Origin: Phycisphaerales bacterium
GTDB lineage: Bacteria; Planctomycetota; UBA1135; UBA2386
DNA length: 43,605 bases
Direction of reading: 5' to 3'
NCBI GenBank assembly: GCA_020247305.1
Contig: JADCJE010000070.1
Coordinates: forward strand, 1 to 43,605
Every line of letters begins with the position of its first letter. The first letter of the stretch is position 1. The notes beneath the pieces were generated by a model. The model was not told the origin of the DNA. It made no database searches and was given only the letters and a program-made list of their open reading frames with translations. A program made the position numbers and the translations under genes. Shown here one piece after another: positions 27,702-36,363 of the stretch.

Positions 27702-28727
27702 TCAGCCGCCCGCCGCGCGCTTGTACTCGATCAGCCGGCGACGGCCGCCGCACAGCCGTCGCCACGCCCACGTCGCCATGCCGTGCGCGCACGGCCACTT
27801 GCCGAGCACGATCCAGGTGGCGTACAGGCGCGCGTCGGCCGCGCTCCAACGGGCGCGCGCGCGGCGCGCGACGCGCAGCCACAGCACGGCGTAGAGGGCG
27901 CAGAGGCCGCCGGCGGCCGCGACCGCGAGCCACGGCGCGCCGGCGCGCAGGCCGCCGGCGACGGCCAAAGCGCCCGCGAGCGGCGCGAGCAGCGCCCAGA
28001 ACAGGTTGCTCGGCGCCGCGCGCCAGCGCGGGTAGCGCCGGCCGAGCTCGGCGATGCCTTCGGCGTCGACGTAGCCGCCGCGCTGCATGCGCCGCCACCA
28101 TTGCCCGAAGCGGGTCATCGCGGCGTCGTGCACCGTCATCGGCGCGTCGATGCGCGCAATGCGCCAGCCGTGGCCGCGCAGCCGCCGGCACAGTTCGGGC
28201 TCCTCGCCGGCGATGCGCGCCGGATCGAAGCCGCCCACCTGCTCGAACGCCGTCCGGCGCATCAGCGCGTCGCCGCCGCACGCCAGCGCCTCGCCGACCG
28301 GCACGTCCCATTCCAGGTCGCACAGGCGGTTGTAGACCGACGCGTCGCGGGCGCGCTCGCGGCGCCGGCCGAACACCGCCGCGAGCCCGCTGTCGGCGCG
28401 CAGCGCGGCGGCGGCGGCGGCGAGCCAGCCGGGCTCGATCTCGCAGTCGCCGTCGACGAACTGCACGAACTCGACCGCGACGCCGGCGCGCGCCAGCGCC
28501 GCAGCGCCCTCGTTGCGCGCGCGCGCGGCGGTGAACGGCCGCGCCGGATCGAGTTCGACGACCTGCGCGCCGAGCGACCGCGCGAACGCCACGCTGTCGT
28601 CGCGCGAGCCGGAGTCGACGTAGACGCAGCGCGCCACGTGCGGCCCGAGCGAACGCAGGCAGCGATGCAACCGCTCGCCTTCGTTGCGGCCGATGACGAC
28701 GACGCCAAACGCCGACTCGTCGCTCAC
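27702..28727 (-). CDS. GT2 family glycosyltransferase with C-terminal membrane helices
   Basis: 341 residues. The GT-A domain contains VVVIGRNEGERLHRCLRSL, YVDSGSRDDSV, the metal/nucleotide-binding FVDGDCEI and ALACGGDALMRR, then IAGEEPELCRRLR as the acidic acceptor-site segment. Two hydrophobic helices lie at ~240-290. The GTG start at 28727 overlaps the stop of the polyketide synthase by 4 bases (GTGA), so the two are translationally coupled. That strongly suggests shared function, for instance glycosylation of the polyketide or of a lipid it forms; the coupling is seen, the chemistry is inferred. Confidence 0.9.
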   Translation of the reverse strand: MSDESAFGVVVIGRNEGERLHRCLRSLGPHVARCVYVDSGSRDDSVAFARSLGAQVVELDPARPFTAARARNEGAAALARAGVAVEFVQFVDGDCEIEPGWLAAAAAALRADSGLAAVFGRRRERARDASVYNRLCDLEWDVPVGEALACGGDALMRRTAFEQVGGFDPARIAGEEPELCRRLRGHGWRIARIDAPMTVHDAAMTRFGQWWRRMQRGGYVDAEGIAELGRRYPRWRAAPSNLFWALLAPLAGALAVAGGLRAGAPWLAVAAAGGLCALYAVLWLRVARRARARWSAADARLYATWIVLGKWPCAHGMATWAWRRLCGGRRRLIEYKRAAGG

Positions 28728-31700
28728 GGCCGCACGACGGCGTCAGCGGCGCCGCCCGCGCGCCGGACCGCGGTCGCGCCCTGCAGCGCGGCGCGCAGTT
28801 GCGCCGCCAGGGAACGCACGTTGGGTTCGAGCACCATGCTGTCGTGGTCGCCGGGCACCTCGACGACCTTCAGGTCGGCGACGAACGGCGTCCAGCCGTT
28901 GTCGGGCAGCACGAGTTCGCGCGCCTTGTTGGCGAACCGGCCGCCGCCGAGGTCGTAGGTGCGGTCGAGGGCCGGTCGGAACAGCCATGTCGCGAGCGGC
29001 TGCGGCGCCACGCGGTAGACGGCGAGCGCGCGGTAGAAGGCCGCTTCGATCGCCTGCGAATGGAACGCGCCCGCCGGCGCCGCGTCTGCGTCGTCGTCGA
29101 GGCCCAGGCGCCGGCGCAGGCGCCGCCATTCCCACACGCCGCGGCTACGGGCCCACTGCCACAGGTAGCCCGGGCCCTGGCGCACGAGCCGCTGCCACTG
29201 GATGCGCAGGCGATCGGCGCGGCCGACGACGCCCTTGCTCGGCAGCGGCGTGTCGAGCAGCACGAGCAGCGCCACTTCCTCGCCGGCCGCGCGCAGCTGC
29301 CGCGCCATCTCGTAGGCGGTGATGCCGCCGCCCGAGAAGCCGCCGAGCAGGTACGGGCCGTGCGGCTGCACCGTGCGCAGCTCGACGATGTGGTCGGCCG
29401 CCGCCGCCTCGAACGTCGCGTGCGGCGCCATGTCGCCGAACAGGCCACGCGCCTGCAGGCCGTAGAACGGCCGGTCGCCGCCGCACAGCTGCGCGAGGTG
29501 GCGCAGGTTGAGCACGTTGCCGAACATGCCGGCGACCAGGAAGAACGGCGTGCCGTCGCCGTGCTTGCTCGGGTGCATCGCCACGAGGTGGCGGTGGCGG
29601 TGCCGCGGCGCCTCGATCGCGGCGGCGCCGGCGGCGTGGCCGGCGCCCGCCGGGGCGACGCCGTCGCGGCGAAGCATCGCCGCCAGCCGCTCGATCGTCG
29701 GCGCCTCGAACAGCACCGACATCGGGTAGTCGACGCGGAACTGCTTCTTCACGCGCGCGAACAGCCGCACCGCGATCAGCGAGTGCCCGCCGAGCGCGAA
29801 GAAGTCGTCCTTGACGCCGACGGCGTCGATGCCGAGCAGTTCTTCGACGAAGCGCACCAGCGTGGTCTCCAGCTCGTCGCGCGGCGCGACGTACTCGGTG
29901 TCGAGCTCCGGCCGGGCGAAGCGCGCGGCGCCGTCGCCGCCGCCGCCGCTCGCCTGCGCCCTGGCGAGCGCTTCGGCGAGGCCGGGCAGCGGCACCGGCG
30001 AGACGAGCTGCTCGGGCTGCAGGTCGCGCGCGAGCAGGCGCGCGAGCGCGTCCATGCCCTCGGCCGGCAGGATGCCCTTCTCGATGTTGGTCGCGAGCAA
30101 CTGGCCGGCCGCCGAAGCCGCACGCTGGCCGCCGTCGCGGGCCGCGCCGACGTCGGCGCGCGTCGGCGGCGCGGCGAGCGCGAACTCCTGGCCAGCGGCG
30201 AGGCGCTTCATCTGGAAGCCCTCGATCTCGACCAGCACGCGGCCGTCGGCGGCGCAGAGGGCGAGGTCGACGGCGACGATGTCGCCGGTGCTGCCGACCG
30301 GCTGCACGCGCTGCGCCACGGCGTGGAAGGCCGCCGGCAGCCGGTCGTGCACGCGCACGCTGCGGTACGCCAGCGGCACGTACAGGCGCGTCGGGTCGTA
30401 GCCCGGGATCAGCTCCATTGCGAAGCCGGTCGCCAGATCGAGGGTCGCCGGGTGCAGGCGGAAGCGTTCGAGGTCGCCGGCGAACGCCGTCGGCAACGCG
30501 ATCGCGGCGACGGCCCGGCCGGCGCCGTAGCGCAGCGTGCGGATGACGCGCCAGCGCGGCCCAAAGCGCAGGTGCGCCTCCTGCGGCGACGGGATCCAGT
30601 CGCCGCCGCGCGGCTGCCGGACGTCGGCGCACGCCGCCCGCGCGGCGGCGAGGTCGACGGCCGGCGGCGGCGTCAGCGGGTGCAGCAGCAGGCGGGCCTC
30701 GGCGTGCGTCTGCCAGCTGCGCTGGCCGTCGTCGAACACGCTCTCGCTCTGCACCGCGAACTCGAAGCCTTCGATGCTGCGGCGCAGGCGCACGCGCACC
30801 GGCCGGCTCTCGCCGTCGGTGACGTGCAGCGGGCGGAAGAACCACAGGTCGCGCGCCTCGAACGGGCCGCGCTCGCCCAAGGCCTCCAACGCCTCGGCCG
30901 CCATCTCCAGGTAGCCAGTGCCGGGCACGAGCGCGTGGCCGCCCTTGGTCCGGTGCTCGTCGAGCAGCCACGTGGTCGCGGTCGCGAGGCGGCCGTGCAG
31001 CAGGTGCTCGTCGGCGCCGACCTGCACGAGTTCGTGGAACAACGGCAGGCGCACCGCCTGCGGCCGGCCGCCGGCGGCCTCGGCCGATGCGTCGGCGGCG
31101 GTCATGCCGACGCGGTTCCAGGCGCCCCACTGCACGGCGAGCGTCGGCTTGCCGGCGGCGGTGCGTTGCTGCGCGTGGGCGTCGAGGAAGGCGTTGGCGG
31201 CGACGTAGTCGACCTGCCCGGGCGGGCCGAGCACGGCGCTGGTCGACGAGAACAGCACGGTGAAGTCGGGTGGCGCGTCGTCGAGGCACTCGGCGAGCAC
31301 GAGCGCGCCCTGCACCTTCGGCGCCAGCACGCGTTCGATCGTCGCCTGCTCCTTGCCGGCGATCAGCTCGTCCTGGATCACGCCGGCGGCGTGGAAGACG
31401 CCGTGCACCGCGCCGAAGGCCTGGCGCGCGGCCGCGACCACGGCGCGCATCTGCACCACGTCGGCCACGTCGGCGACGCCGACCAGCACGTCGGCGCCGG
31501 CCGACTCCAGCAGGCGGACCTTCTGGATCAGGCGCGTCGTCGCGTCGTCGGCGCCGGCGGCGGCGACGTGCGCGTCCCATTGGTCGCGCGGCGGCAGCGC
31601 GCGGCGGCCGACCAGCACGAGCCGCGCCCTGCACGCGCGCGCCAGCCATTCGGCGACCAGCGAGCCGACGCCGCCGAGGCCGCCGGTGACGAGGTAGCAG

Positions 31701-34700
31701 CCGCGCTCGCGCAGGCGCGGCGGCTTGCCGACCGGCGCTGCCGGCAGTTCGCGCGCCTCGTGTTCGCGCCGCCAACGCTGGCCGTCACGCCACGCGAACA
31801 GGCCGTTGTCGGCGGCCGCGAGCTCGGCGACGGCGGCAGCGGCCATGGCGTCGAGCGCCGCGGCGGCGCCCTTGCCGCGGCGGCGGGCCGGCAAGGCCAC
31901 GCCGACCAGCGCGCACGACAGACCGGCGAGCTCGCGCGGCATGACGAGGCATGGTCCGAGCGCCAGCGCCTTCGCCGGATCGCGCACCGCGCCGTCAGGG
32001 CCGGCGAGGCCGTCGGCGAGCACGACCACGCGGAAACCCGCCGGCAGGTCCTCGCCGCCGAGTGCCTGCGCCAGGAAGAACAGGCTGAAGAAGCCCTGCT
32101 CTTCGCAGCGGTGGAAGAAGCTCGATCCCGGCCGGAAGCCGCGGTCCTTGGTGACGAGCCAGCAGTGCAGCACGCCGCGCAGCTCGCGGCCCTCGGCGGC
32201 GAGGTCGCGCAGCAGCGCGTCGTAGCCGTCGCGGCCGAGCTCGGGCGAGAGCGCGACGCGATCGCGGCCGAGCCGCGCGTAGGCGTCGCCGACGTGCACT
32301 TCGACGACGTCGAGGCCGCGGGCACGCAACTGCGTCGCGGCGCGCGCGCCGACACCGGCGTCGTCGACGAAGACGAGCCACGTGCCGGCCGCGGGCGCCG
32401 CAGCGGCCGGCGCGTCGGCGCGACGCCACGTCGGCTGCCACAGCCAGCGACCGACGTCGTCGACGCGGTCGGCGGGCGCCGCCGTCGCGGCCGCGGCGCC
32501 GTCGGCGTCGGGCTCGACCCAGTACCGCTGGTGGCGGAACGCGTACGTCGGCAGCGGCAGGCGGCGGAACGCCGGCGGCACGATCGCGGCGAGCGGCACG
32601 TCGACGCCGGCCGCCCACAACCGCGCGCGCGCGCCGAGGAAGTAGGCGGCGTCGTCGATCGCCTCGTCGGGGTGGCGCAGCGAGGCGATGGCGCTGCGCT
32701 CCGGGCTCCAAGCCGGGTGCTGGCGCGTCAGCGAGCTGAGCGTGCGGCCCGGGCCGACCTCCAGGAACACGTGCTTGCCGTCGCGCATCAGCGCGTCGAC
32801 GCCGTCGGCGAAGCGCACCGTGTTGCGCAGGTGCGCGACCCAGTACTCGGGGTCCGTCGCCTCGGCGTCGGTGATCCACGTGCCGGTGCGGTTGGACAGG
32901 AACGGCAGCGACGGCTTGCGCAGCTCGATGCTGCGCAGGAAGGCGCGGAAGTCGCCGAGGATCGGCTCCAGCAGGCGCGAGTGCGCGGCGATGGCGATGC
33001 GCACCCGCTGCACCTCGATCTCCTCCTGGCGCAACTGCGCCGCGAACGCCTCCAGCGCCGCGTCCGGCCCCGACACGACGCACAGCCCGGGCGCGTTGAT
33101 CGTCGCGAGGTCGAGGTCGGCGGACAGGCGCTTGCGGCATTCGTCCGCCGACAGCGGCACGCTGACCATGCCGCCGCCGCGCACGCGTTCGAACAACTGC
33201 CCGCGCAGCGTGACGAGCCGCAGGCAGTCGGCGAACGACATGACGCCGGCGAGGCAGGCGGCGGTGTTCTCGCCGAGGCTGTGGCCGAGCAGCGCGGCCG
33301 GCTGCACGCCCTTGTCCTGCCACGTGCGCGCGAGCGCATACTCGCACAGGAAGATCGCCGGCAGCTGCACCGACGGCCGGTCGAACGCGGCCTCGACCGC
33401 GGCCGCGTCGAGCGCGTCGCCGAGCCACACCTCGCGCAGGTCGACGTCGAGCTTGCCCTGCAGCAGTTGCAGGCCGCGGTCGACGTGGTCGCGGAACACC
33501 GGCTCGCTGGCGTAGAGGCCGCGCGCCATGTGGCGGTGCTGCGCGCCGCCGCCAGGCAGCAGGAACACCACCTTGGCGCCGCCCTCGGTCGCGACGTGCG
33601 TGTGCAGCCGCTGCGGCTCCTCGCCGTCGAGCAGCCGGATCGCCTCGGCGCGATCGGCGCACACCAGCAGGCGGCGGCGCGCGAAGGCCGTGCGGCCGTG
33701 CGCCAGCGTGCCGGCGACGTCGGCGAGGTCGGCCTCCGGGTGCTCGCGCAGCCACGACGCCAGCCTGCCGGCGTACTCGTCGAGCGAGCGCACGTTGCGC
33801 GCCGACCACGTCAGCACGTGCCGCGCGGCCGGCGCGCGCGCCGGGGCGGCCGCCGGCGCTGGCGCCTCGGCGACGATCACGTGGGCGTTGGTGCCGCCGA
33901 CGCCGAGCGACGTGACGCCGGCGATGCGCGGCCGGCTGCCGCGCGGCCACGGCTTGCGCGCCGCGTTGACGTGGAACGGGCTGCGCGCGAAGTCGATGAG
34001 CGGGTTCGGGGCCTCGTAGTTGATCGTCGGCGGCAGTTCGCCGTGGCGCAGCGCGAGGCAGACCTTGATGAAGCTGGCGACGCCGGCGGCGGTGTCGAGG
34101 TGGCCGATGTTGGTCTTCACCGAGCCGATGCCGCACCACTGCCGGTCCTTGGCCCCGGCGAACGCCTGCGCCAGCGCCGAGACCTCGATCGGGTCGCCGA
34201 TCTCGGTGCCGGTGCCGTGGCACTCGACGTAGTCGACGTCGCGCGGCGCGACGTCGGCGAGCGCCAGCGCCTCGGCGATCGCGGCGGCCTGGCCGTCGAC
34301 GCTCGGCGCGAGGTAGCCGACCTTGCGCGCGCCGTCGTTGTTGACCGCCGATCCCTTGATCACCGCGTAGACGTGGTCGCCGTCGGCGAGCGCGTCCTCC
34401 AGCCGCCGCAGCACGACGACGCCAGCGCCGCTGCCGAAGATCGTGCCGCGCGAGCGGTGGTCGAAGGCGCGGCAGTGGCCGTCCGGCGACAGGATCTCGC
34501 CCTCGGTGAACAGGTAGCCGCGCTGGTGCGGCAGTTCGATGGTGACGCCGCCGGCCAACGCCATGTCGCATTCGCGCCCCAGCAGGCTCTGGCCGGCGAG
34601 GTGGATCGCCACCAGCGAGGTCGAACACGCGGTCTGGACATTGACGCTCGGCCCGCGCAGGTCAAAGCAGTACGAGACGCGCGTCGCCAGGAAGTCCTTG

Positions 34701-35152
34701 TCGTTGCCGGTGTGGCGCAGCAGGAACAGCCCGACCTCGTCCATCAGCTGCCGGTTGCGCAGCACGTTGTGCGCGAAGTAGGCGCCCATGCCGCAGCCGG
34801 CGAACACGCCGATCGGCCCAGGGAACGACTGCGGCGGGTGCGCCGCGTCCTCGAGCGCCTCCCACGCGCATTCGAGGAACTGGCGGTGCTGCGGGTCCAT
34901 GATCGCCGCCTCCTTCGGGCTCAGCCCGAAGAACTCGGCGTCGAACTGGTCCATGCCGTCGAGCACGACGCCCGCCTTGACGTAGCGCGGGTCCCGCAGC
35001 GTGCGCCGCGGCACGCCGGCCGCGAGCAGCTGCTCGTCGGTGAACGTGCGCACGGACTCGACCCCGGCCGTGAGGTTGCGCCAGAATTGCGCGACGGTGG
35101 CGGCATCGGGCAGGCGCGCTGCCATGCCGATCACGGCGATGTCGTTGTTCAC
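28724..35152 (-). CDS. Type I polyketide synthase KS-AT-KR-DH-ACP-TE
   Basis: 2142 residues, a complete single-module synthase. KS (~1-430): Cys176 in TACSTS, with histidines in CHGTGTEIGDP and KTNIGHLDTAAG. AT (~500-850): Ser625 in GHSLGE, followed by the LPTYAFRHQRYW linker. KR: structural half ~900-1100, then NADPH loop TGGLGGVG near 1155 and VDYVAANAFLDAH. DH (~1375-1650): His1400 in HRTKGGHALVPGTGY, and Asp in HPATLDLATG. ACP: Ser1791 in GGHSLIA, the phosphopantetheine site. TE (~1870-2142): Ser1940 in GFSGGG, LLDTP and PGDHDSM. All catalytic residues look intact. KR before DH departs from the usual modular order. Start is GTG 35152; product unknown. Confidence 0.95.
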   Translation of the reverse strand: MNNDIAVIGMAARLPDAATVAQFWRNLTAGVESVRTFTDEQLLAAGVPRRTLRDPRYVKAGVVLDGMDQFDAEFFGLSPKEAAIMDPQHRQFLECAWEALEDAAHPPQSFPGPIGVFAGCGMGAYFAHNVLRNRQLMDEVGLFLLRHTGNDKDFLATRVSYCFDLRGPSVNVQTACSTSLVAIHLAGQSLLGRECDMALAGGVTIELPHQRGYLFTEGEILSPDGHCRAFDHRSRGTIFGSGAGVVVLRRLEDALADGDHVYAVIKGSAVNNDGARKVGYLAPSVDGQAAAIAEALALADVAPRDVDYVECHGTGTEIGDPIEVSALAQAFAGAKDRQWCGIGSVKTNIGHLDTAAGVASFIKVCLALRHGELPPTINYEAPNPLIDFARSPFHVNAARKPWPRGSRPRIAGVTSLGVGGTNAHVIVAEAPAPAAAPARAPAARHVLTWSARNVRSLDEYAGRLASWLREHPEADLADVAGTLAHGRTAFARRRLLVCADRAEAIRLLDGEEPQRLHTHVATEGGAKVVFLLPGGGAQHRHMARGLYASEPVFRDHVDRGLQLLQGKLDVDLREVWLGDALDAAAVEAAFDRPSVQLPAIFLCEYALARTWQDKGVQPAALLGHSLGENTAACLAGVMSFADCLRLVTLRGQLFERVRGGGMVSVPLSADECRKRLSADLDLATINAPGLCVVSGPDAALEAFAAQLRQEEIEVQRVRIAIAAHSRLLEPILGDFRAFLRSIELRKPSLPFLSNRTGTWITDAEATDPEYWVAHLRNTVRFADGVDALMRDGKHVFLEVGPGRTLSSLTRQHPAWSPERSAIASLRHPDEAIDDAAYFLGARARLWAAGVDVPLAAIVPPAFRRLPLPTYAFRHQRYWVEPDADGAAAATAAPADRVDDVGRWLWQPTWRRADAPAAAAPAAGTWLVFVDDAGVGARAATQLRARGLDVVEVHVGDAYARLGRDRVALSPELGRDGYDALLRDLAAEGRELRGVLHCWLVTKDRGFRPGSSFFHRCEEQGFFSLFFLAQALGGEDLPAGFRVVVLADGLAGPDGAVRDPAKALALGPCLVMPRELAGLSCALVGVALPARRRGKGAAAALDAMAAAAVAELAAADNGLFAWRDGQRWRREHEARELPAAPVGKPPRLRERGCYLVTGGLGGVGSLVAEWLARACRARLVLVGRRALPPRDQWDAHVAAAGADDATTRLIQKVRLLESAGADVLVGVADVADVVQMRAVVAAARQAFGAVHGVFHAAGVIQDELIAGKEQATIERVLAPKVQGALVLAECLDDAPPDFTVLFSSTSAVLGPPGQVDYVAANAFLDAHAQQRTAAGKPTLAVQWGAWNRVGMTAADASAEAAGGRPQAVRLPLFHELVQVGADEHLLHGRLATATTWLLDEHRTKGGHALVPGTGYLEMAAEALEALGERGPFEARDLWFFRPLHVTDGESRPVRVRLRRSIEGFEFAVQSESVFDDGQRSWQTHAEARLLLHPLTPPPAVDLAAARAACADVRQPRGGDWIPSPQEAHLRFGPRWRVIRTLRYGAGRAVAAIALPTAFAGDLERFRLHPATLDLATGFAMELIPGYDPTRLYVPLAYRSVRVHDRLPAAFHAVAQRVQPVGSTGDIVAVDLALCAADGRVLVEIEGFQMKRLAAGQEFALAAPPTRADVGAARDGGQRAASAAGQLLATNIEKGILPAEGMDALARLLARDLQPEQLVSPVPLPGLAEALARAQASGGGGDGAARFARPELDTEYVAPRDELETTLVRFVEELLGIDAVGVKDDFFALGGHSLIAVRLFARVKKQFRVDYPMSVLFEAPTIERLAAMLRRDGVAPAGAGHAAGAAAIEAPRHRHRHLVAMHPSKHGDGTPFFLVAGMFGNVLNLRHLAQLCGGDRPFYGLQARGLFGDMAPHATFEAAAADHIVELRTVQPHGPYLLGGFSGGGITAYEMARQLRAAGEEVALLVLLDTPLPSKGVVGRADRLRIQWQRLVRQGPGYLWQWARSRGVWEWRRLRRRLGLDDDADAAPAGAFHSQAIEAAFYRALAVYRVAPQPLATWLFRPALDRTYDLGGGRFANKARELVLPDNGWTPFVADLKVVEVPGDHDSMVLEPNVRSLAAQLRAALQGATAVRRAGGAADAVVRP

Positions 35153-35199
35153 GGAGGCGGAGGGTGGACGGGCGGCGGCGACGTGGCGGCCGTCGGCTT

Positions 35200-35205
35200 C
35201 TATCG
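35200..35205 (-). promoter_or_regulatory. Candidate -10 element upstream of the PKS
   Basis: CGATAG on the minus strand lies 48 bp before the GTG at 35152, a spacing almost equal to that of the same hexamer before the oxygenase and ACT genes. It is in a 210-bp divergent intergenic region close to the inverted repeat at 35222-35247. No -35 box is clear. Confidence 0.35.
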
Positions 35206-35221
35206 GTCGACGAGAGCCTAG

Positions 35222-35247
35222 CGCCGTGCCCCGGTTGCGGCACGGCG
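35222..35247. promoter_or_regulatory. Perfect 9-bp inverted repeat in divergent promoter region
   Basis: CGCCGTGCC at 35222-35230 and GGCACGGCG at 35239-35247 are exact reverse complements around an 8-base loop. The repeat lies between the divergently read PKS and GT2 genes, 17 bp upstream of the candidate PKS -10 element. Its position suits an operator for a dimeric regulator; a transcript hairpin is the alternative. Confidence 0.5.
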
Positions 35248-35362
35248 AGAACGACCGCCGCAGCGCTTTCGCCAAGGTGCGATGGCGCCGCGCGCACGAT
35301 GCCGCGCCGCCGCGCTTGCCGATGCGTCTGCGCCCAGGTACGCAAGACGTATCCGCACCGCC

Positions 35363-36328
35363 GTGAAGATCCTCGTCGTGATCGTCAACTACCGCACTGC
35401 GGCGCTGGTCGCCCACTGCCTGCAGACGCTGGCCGGTGAACGCACGGCGCTGCCGGACCTGCGCGCAGTCGTCGTCGACAACCCCGGCGGCGGCGACGAC
35501 GCGCAGGCGCTGCGCGCGATGGTCGCCGAGCAGGGCCTCGGCGGCTGGGTCGAGGTGCGGTCCATGCCGTGCAACGGCGGCTTCTCGTACGGCGTCAACG
35601 CCGGCGTGCAGCCGGCCATGAGCGGACCAGACGCGCCCGACGCCTTCCTGCTGCTCAACCCCGACACCTACGTGCGCCCCGGCGCGGTCGCCGCCCTGGC
35701 GGCGTTCCTCGCGGCGCGGCCCGACGTCGGCATCGCCGGCAGCCGCCTCGAGGACGAGGACGGCGCCGTGCAGCACTCGCGTTTCCGCTTCCCGGGCGTG
35801 CTCAGCGCGCTCGACGAAGGCTGCCAGTTCGGCCCCGTGCACCGGCTGCTGCGCCGCTGGGCGACGTGCCCGCCGCTCGCCGACGCGCCGCATCGCGTCG
35901 ATTGGCTGTCCGGCGCGTGCATGCTCGTGCGCCGCGACGTGTTCGCCCGCGTCGGTCCGTTCGACGAGGATTTCTTCCTCTACTTCGAGGAGCTCGACTT
36001 CACGCGCCGCGCACATGCGCTCGGCATCGCCTCGTGGCAAGTGCCGGCGAGCCGCGTCGTGCACCTCGTCGGACGCAGCACCGGCGTCACCGTGCGCGAC
36101 CGCCGGCCGCCGCGGCTGCCGGCGTACTGGTTCGCGTCGCGCGCGCGCTACTTCCGGAAGCACCACGGCCGGCTGTACCGCCTCGCGGTCGACCTCGCCT
36201 TCGTCGGCGGCCGGCTGGTCGGAGAAACACTGCGCGTCGCGCGTCGGCGCCCGGCGAACGCGCCGCCGCGGCTGCTGCGCGACTTCGCGCGGCACATGGT
36301 CGGCCTGCCGGCGGGCGCCGGCAACTGA
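35363..36328 (+). CDS. GT2 family glycosyltransferase, rhamnosyltransferase-like
   Basis: 321 residues. Typical of WbbL-like single-sugar transferases: VVIVNYRTAALVAHCLQTL at the start, NGGFSYGVNAGV, the metal-binding LLNPDTYVRPG, WLSGACMLVRRDVFARVG and DFFLYFEELDFTRRAHAL. A basic C-terminal ~75 residues (AYWFASRARYFRKHHG onward) is also usual in this subgroup, probably for membrane contact. Start GTG at 35363. It is divergent from the PKS and converges with the Wzz/Wzc-like gene 35 bp away. Rhamnose as donor is common in the subgroup but not shown here. Confidence 0.9.
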   Translation: MKILVVIVNYRTAALVAHCLQTLAGERTALPDLRAVVVDNPGGGDDAQALRAMVAEQGLGGWVEVRSMPCNGGFSYGVNAGVQPAMSGPDAPDAFLLLNPDTYVRPGAVAALAAFLAARPDVGIAGSRLEDEDGAVQHSRFRFPGVLSALDEGCQFGPVHRLLRRWATCPPLADAPHRVDWLSGACMLVRRDVFARVGPFDEDFFLYFEELDFTRRAHALGIASWQVPASRVVHLVGRSTGVTVRDRRPPRLPAYWFASRARYFRKHHGRLYRLAVDLAFVGGRLVGETLRVARRRPANAPPRLLRDFARHMVGLPAGAGN

Positions 36329-36363
36329 ACGGACGACGGCGCGCACGCCGCGCGGTCAGCCGG

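Noticed and set aside
28799..35221. A 2140-residue open frame on the plus strand opposite the PKS
   Set aside because: Its translation is low-complexity Arg/Ala/Val/Gln and runs against a PKS with all catalytic motifs intact; it exists because stop codons are rare at this GC content.
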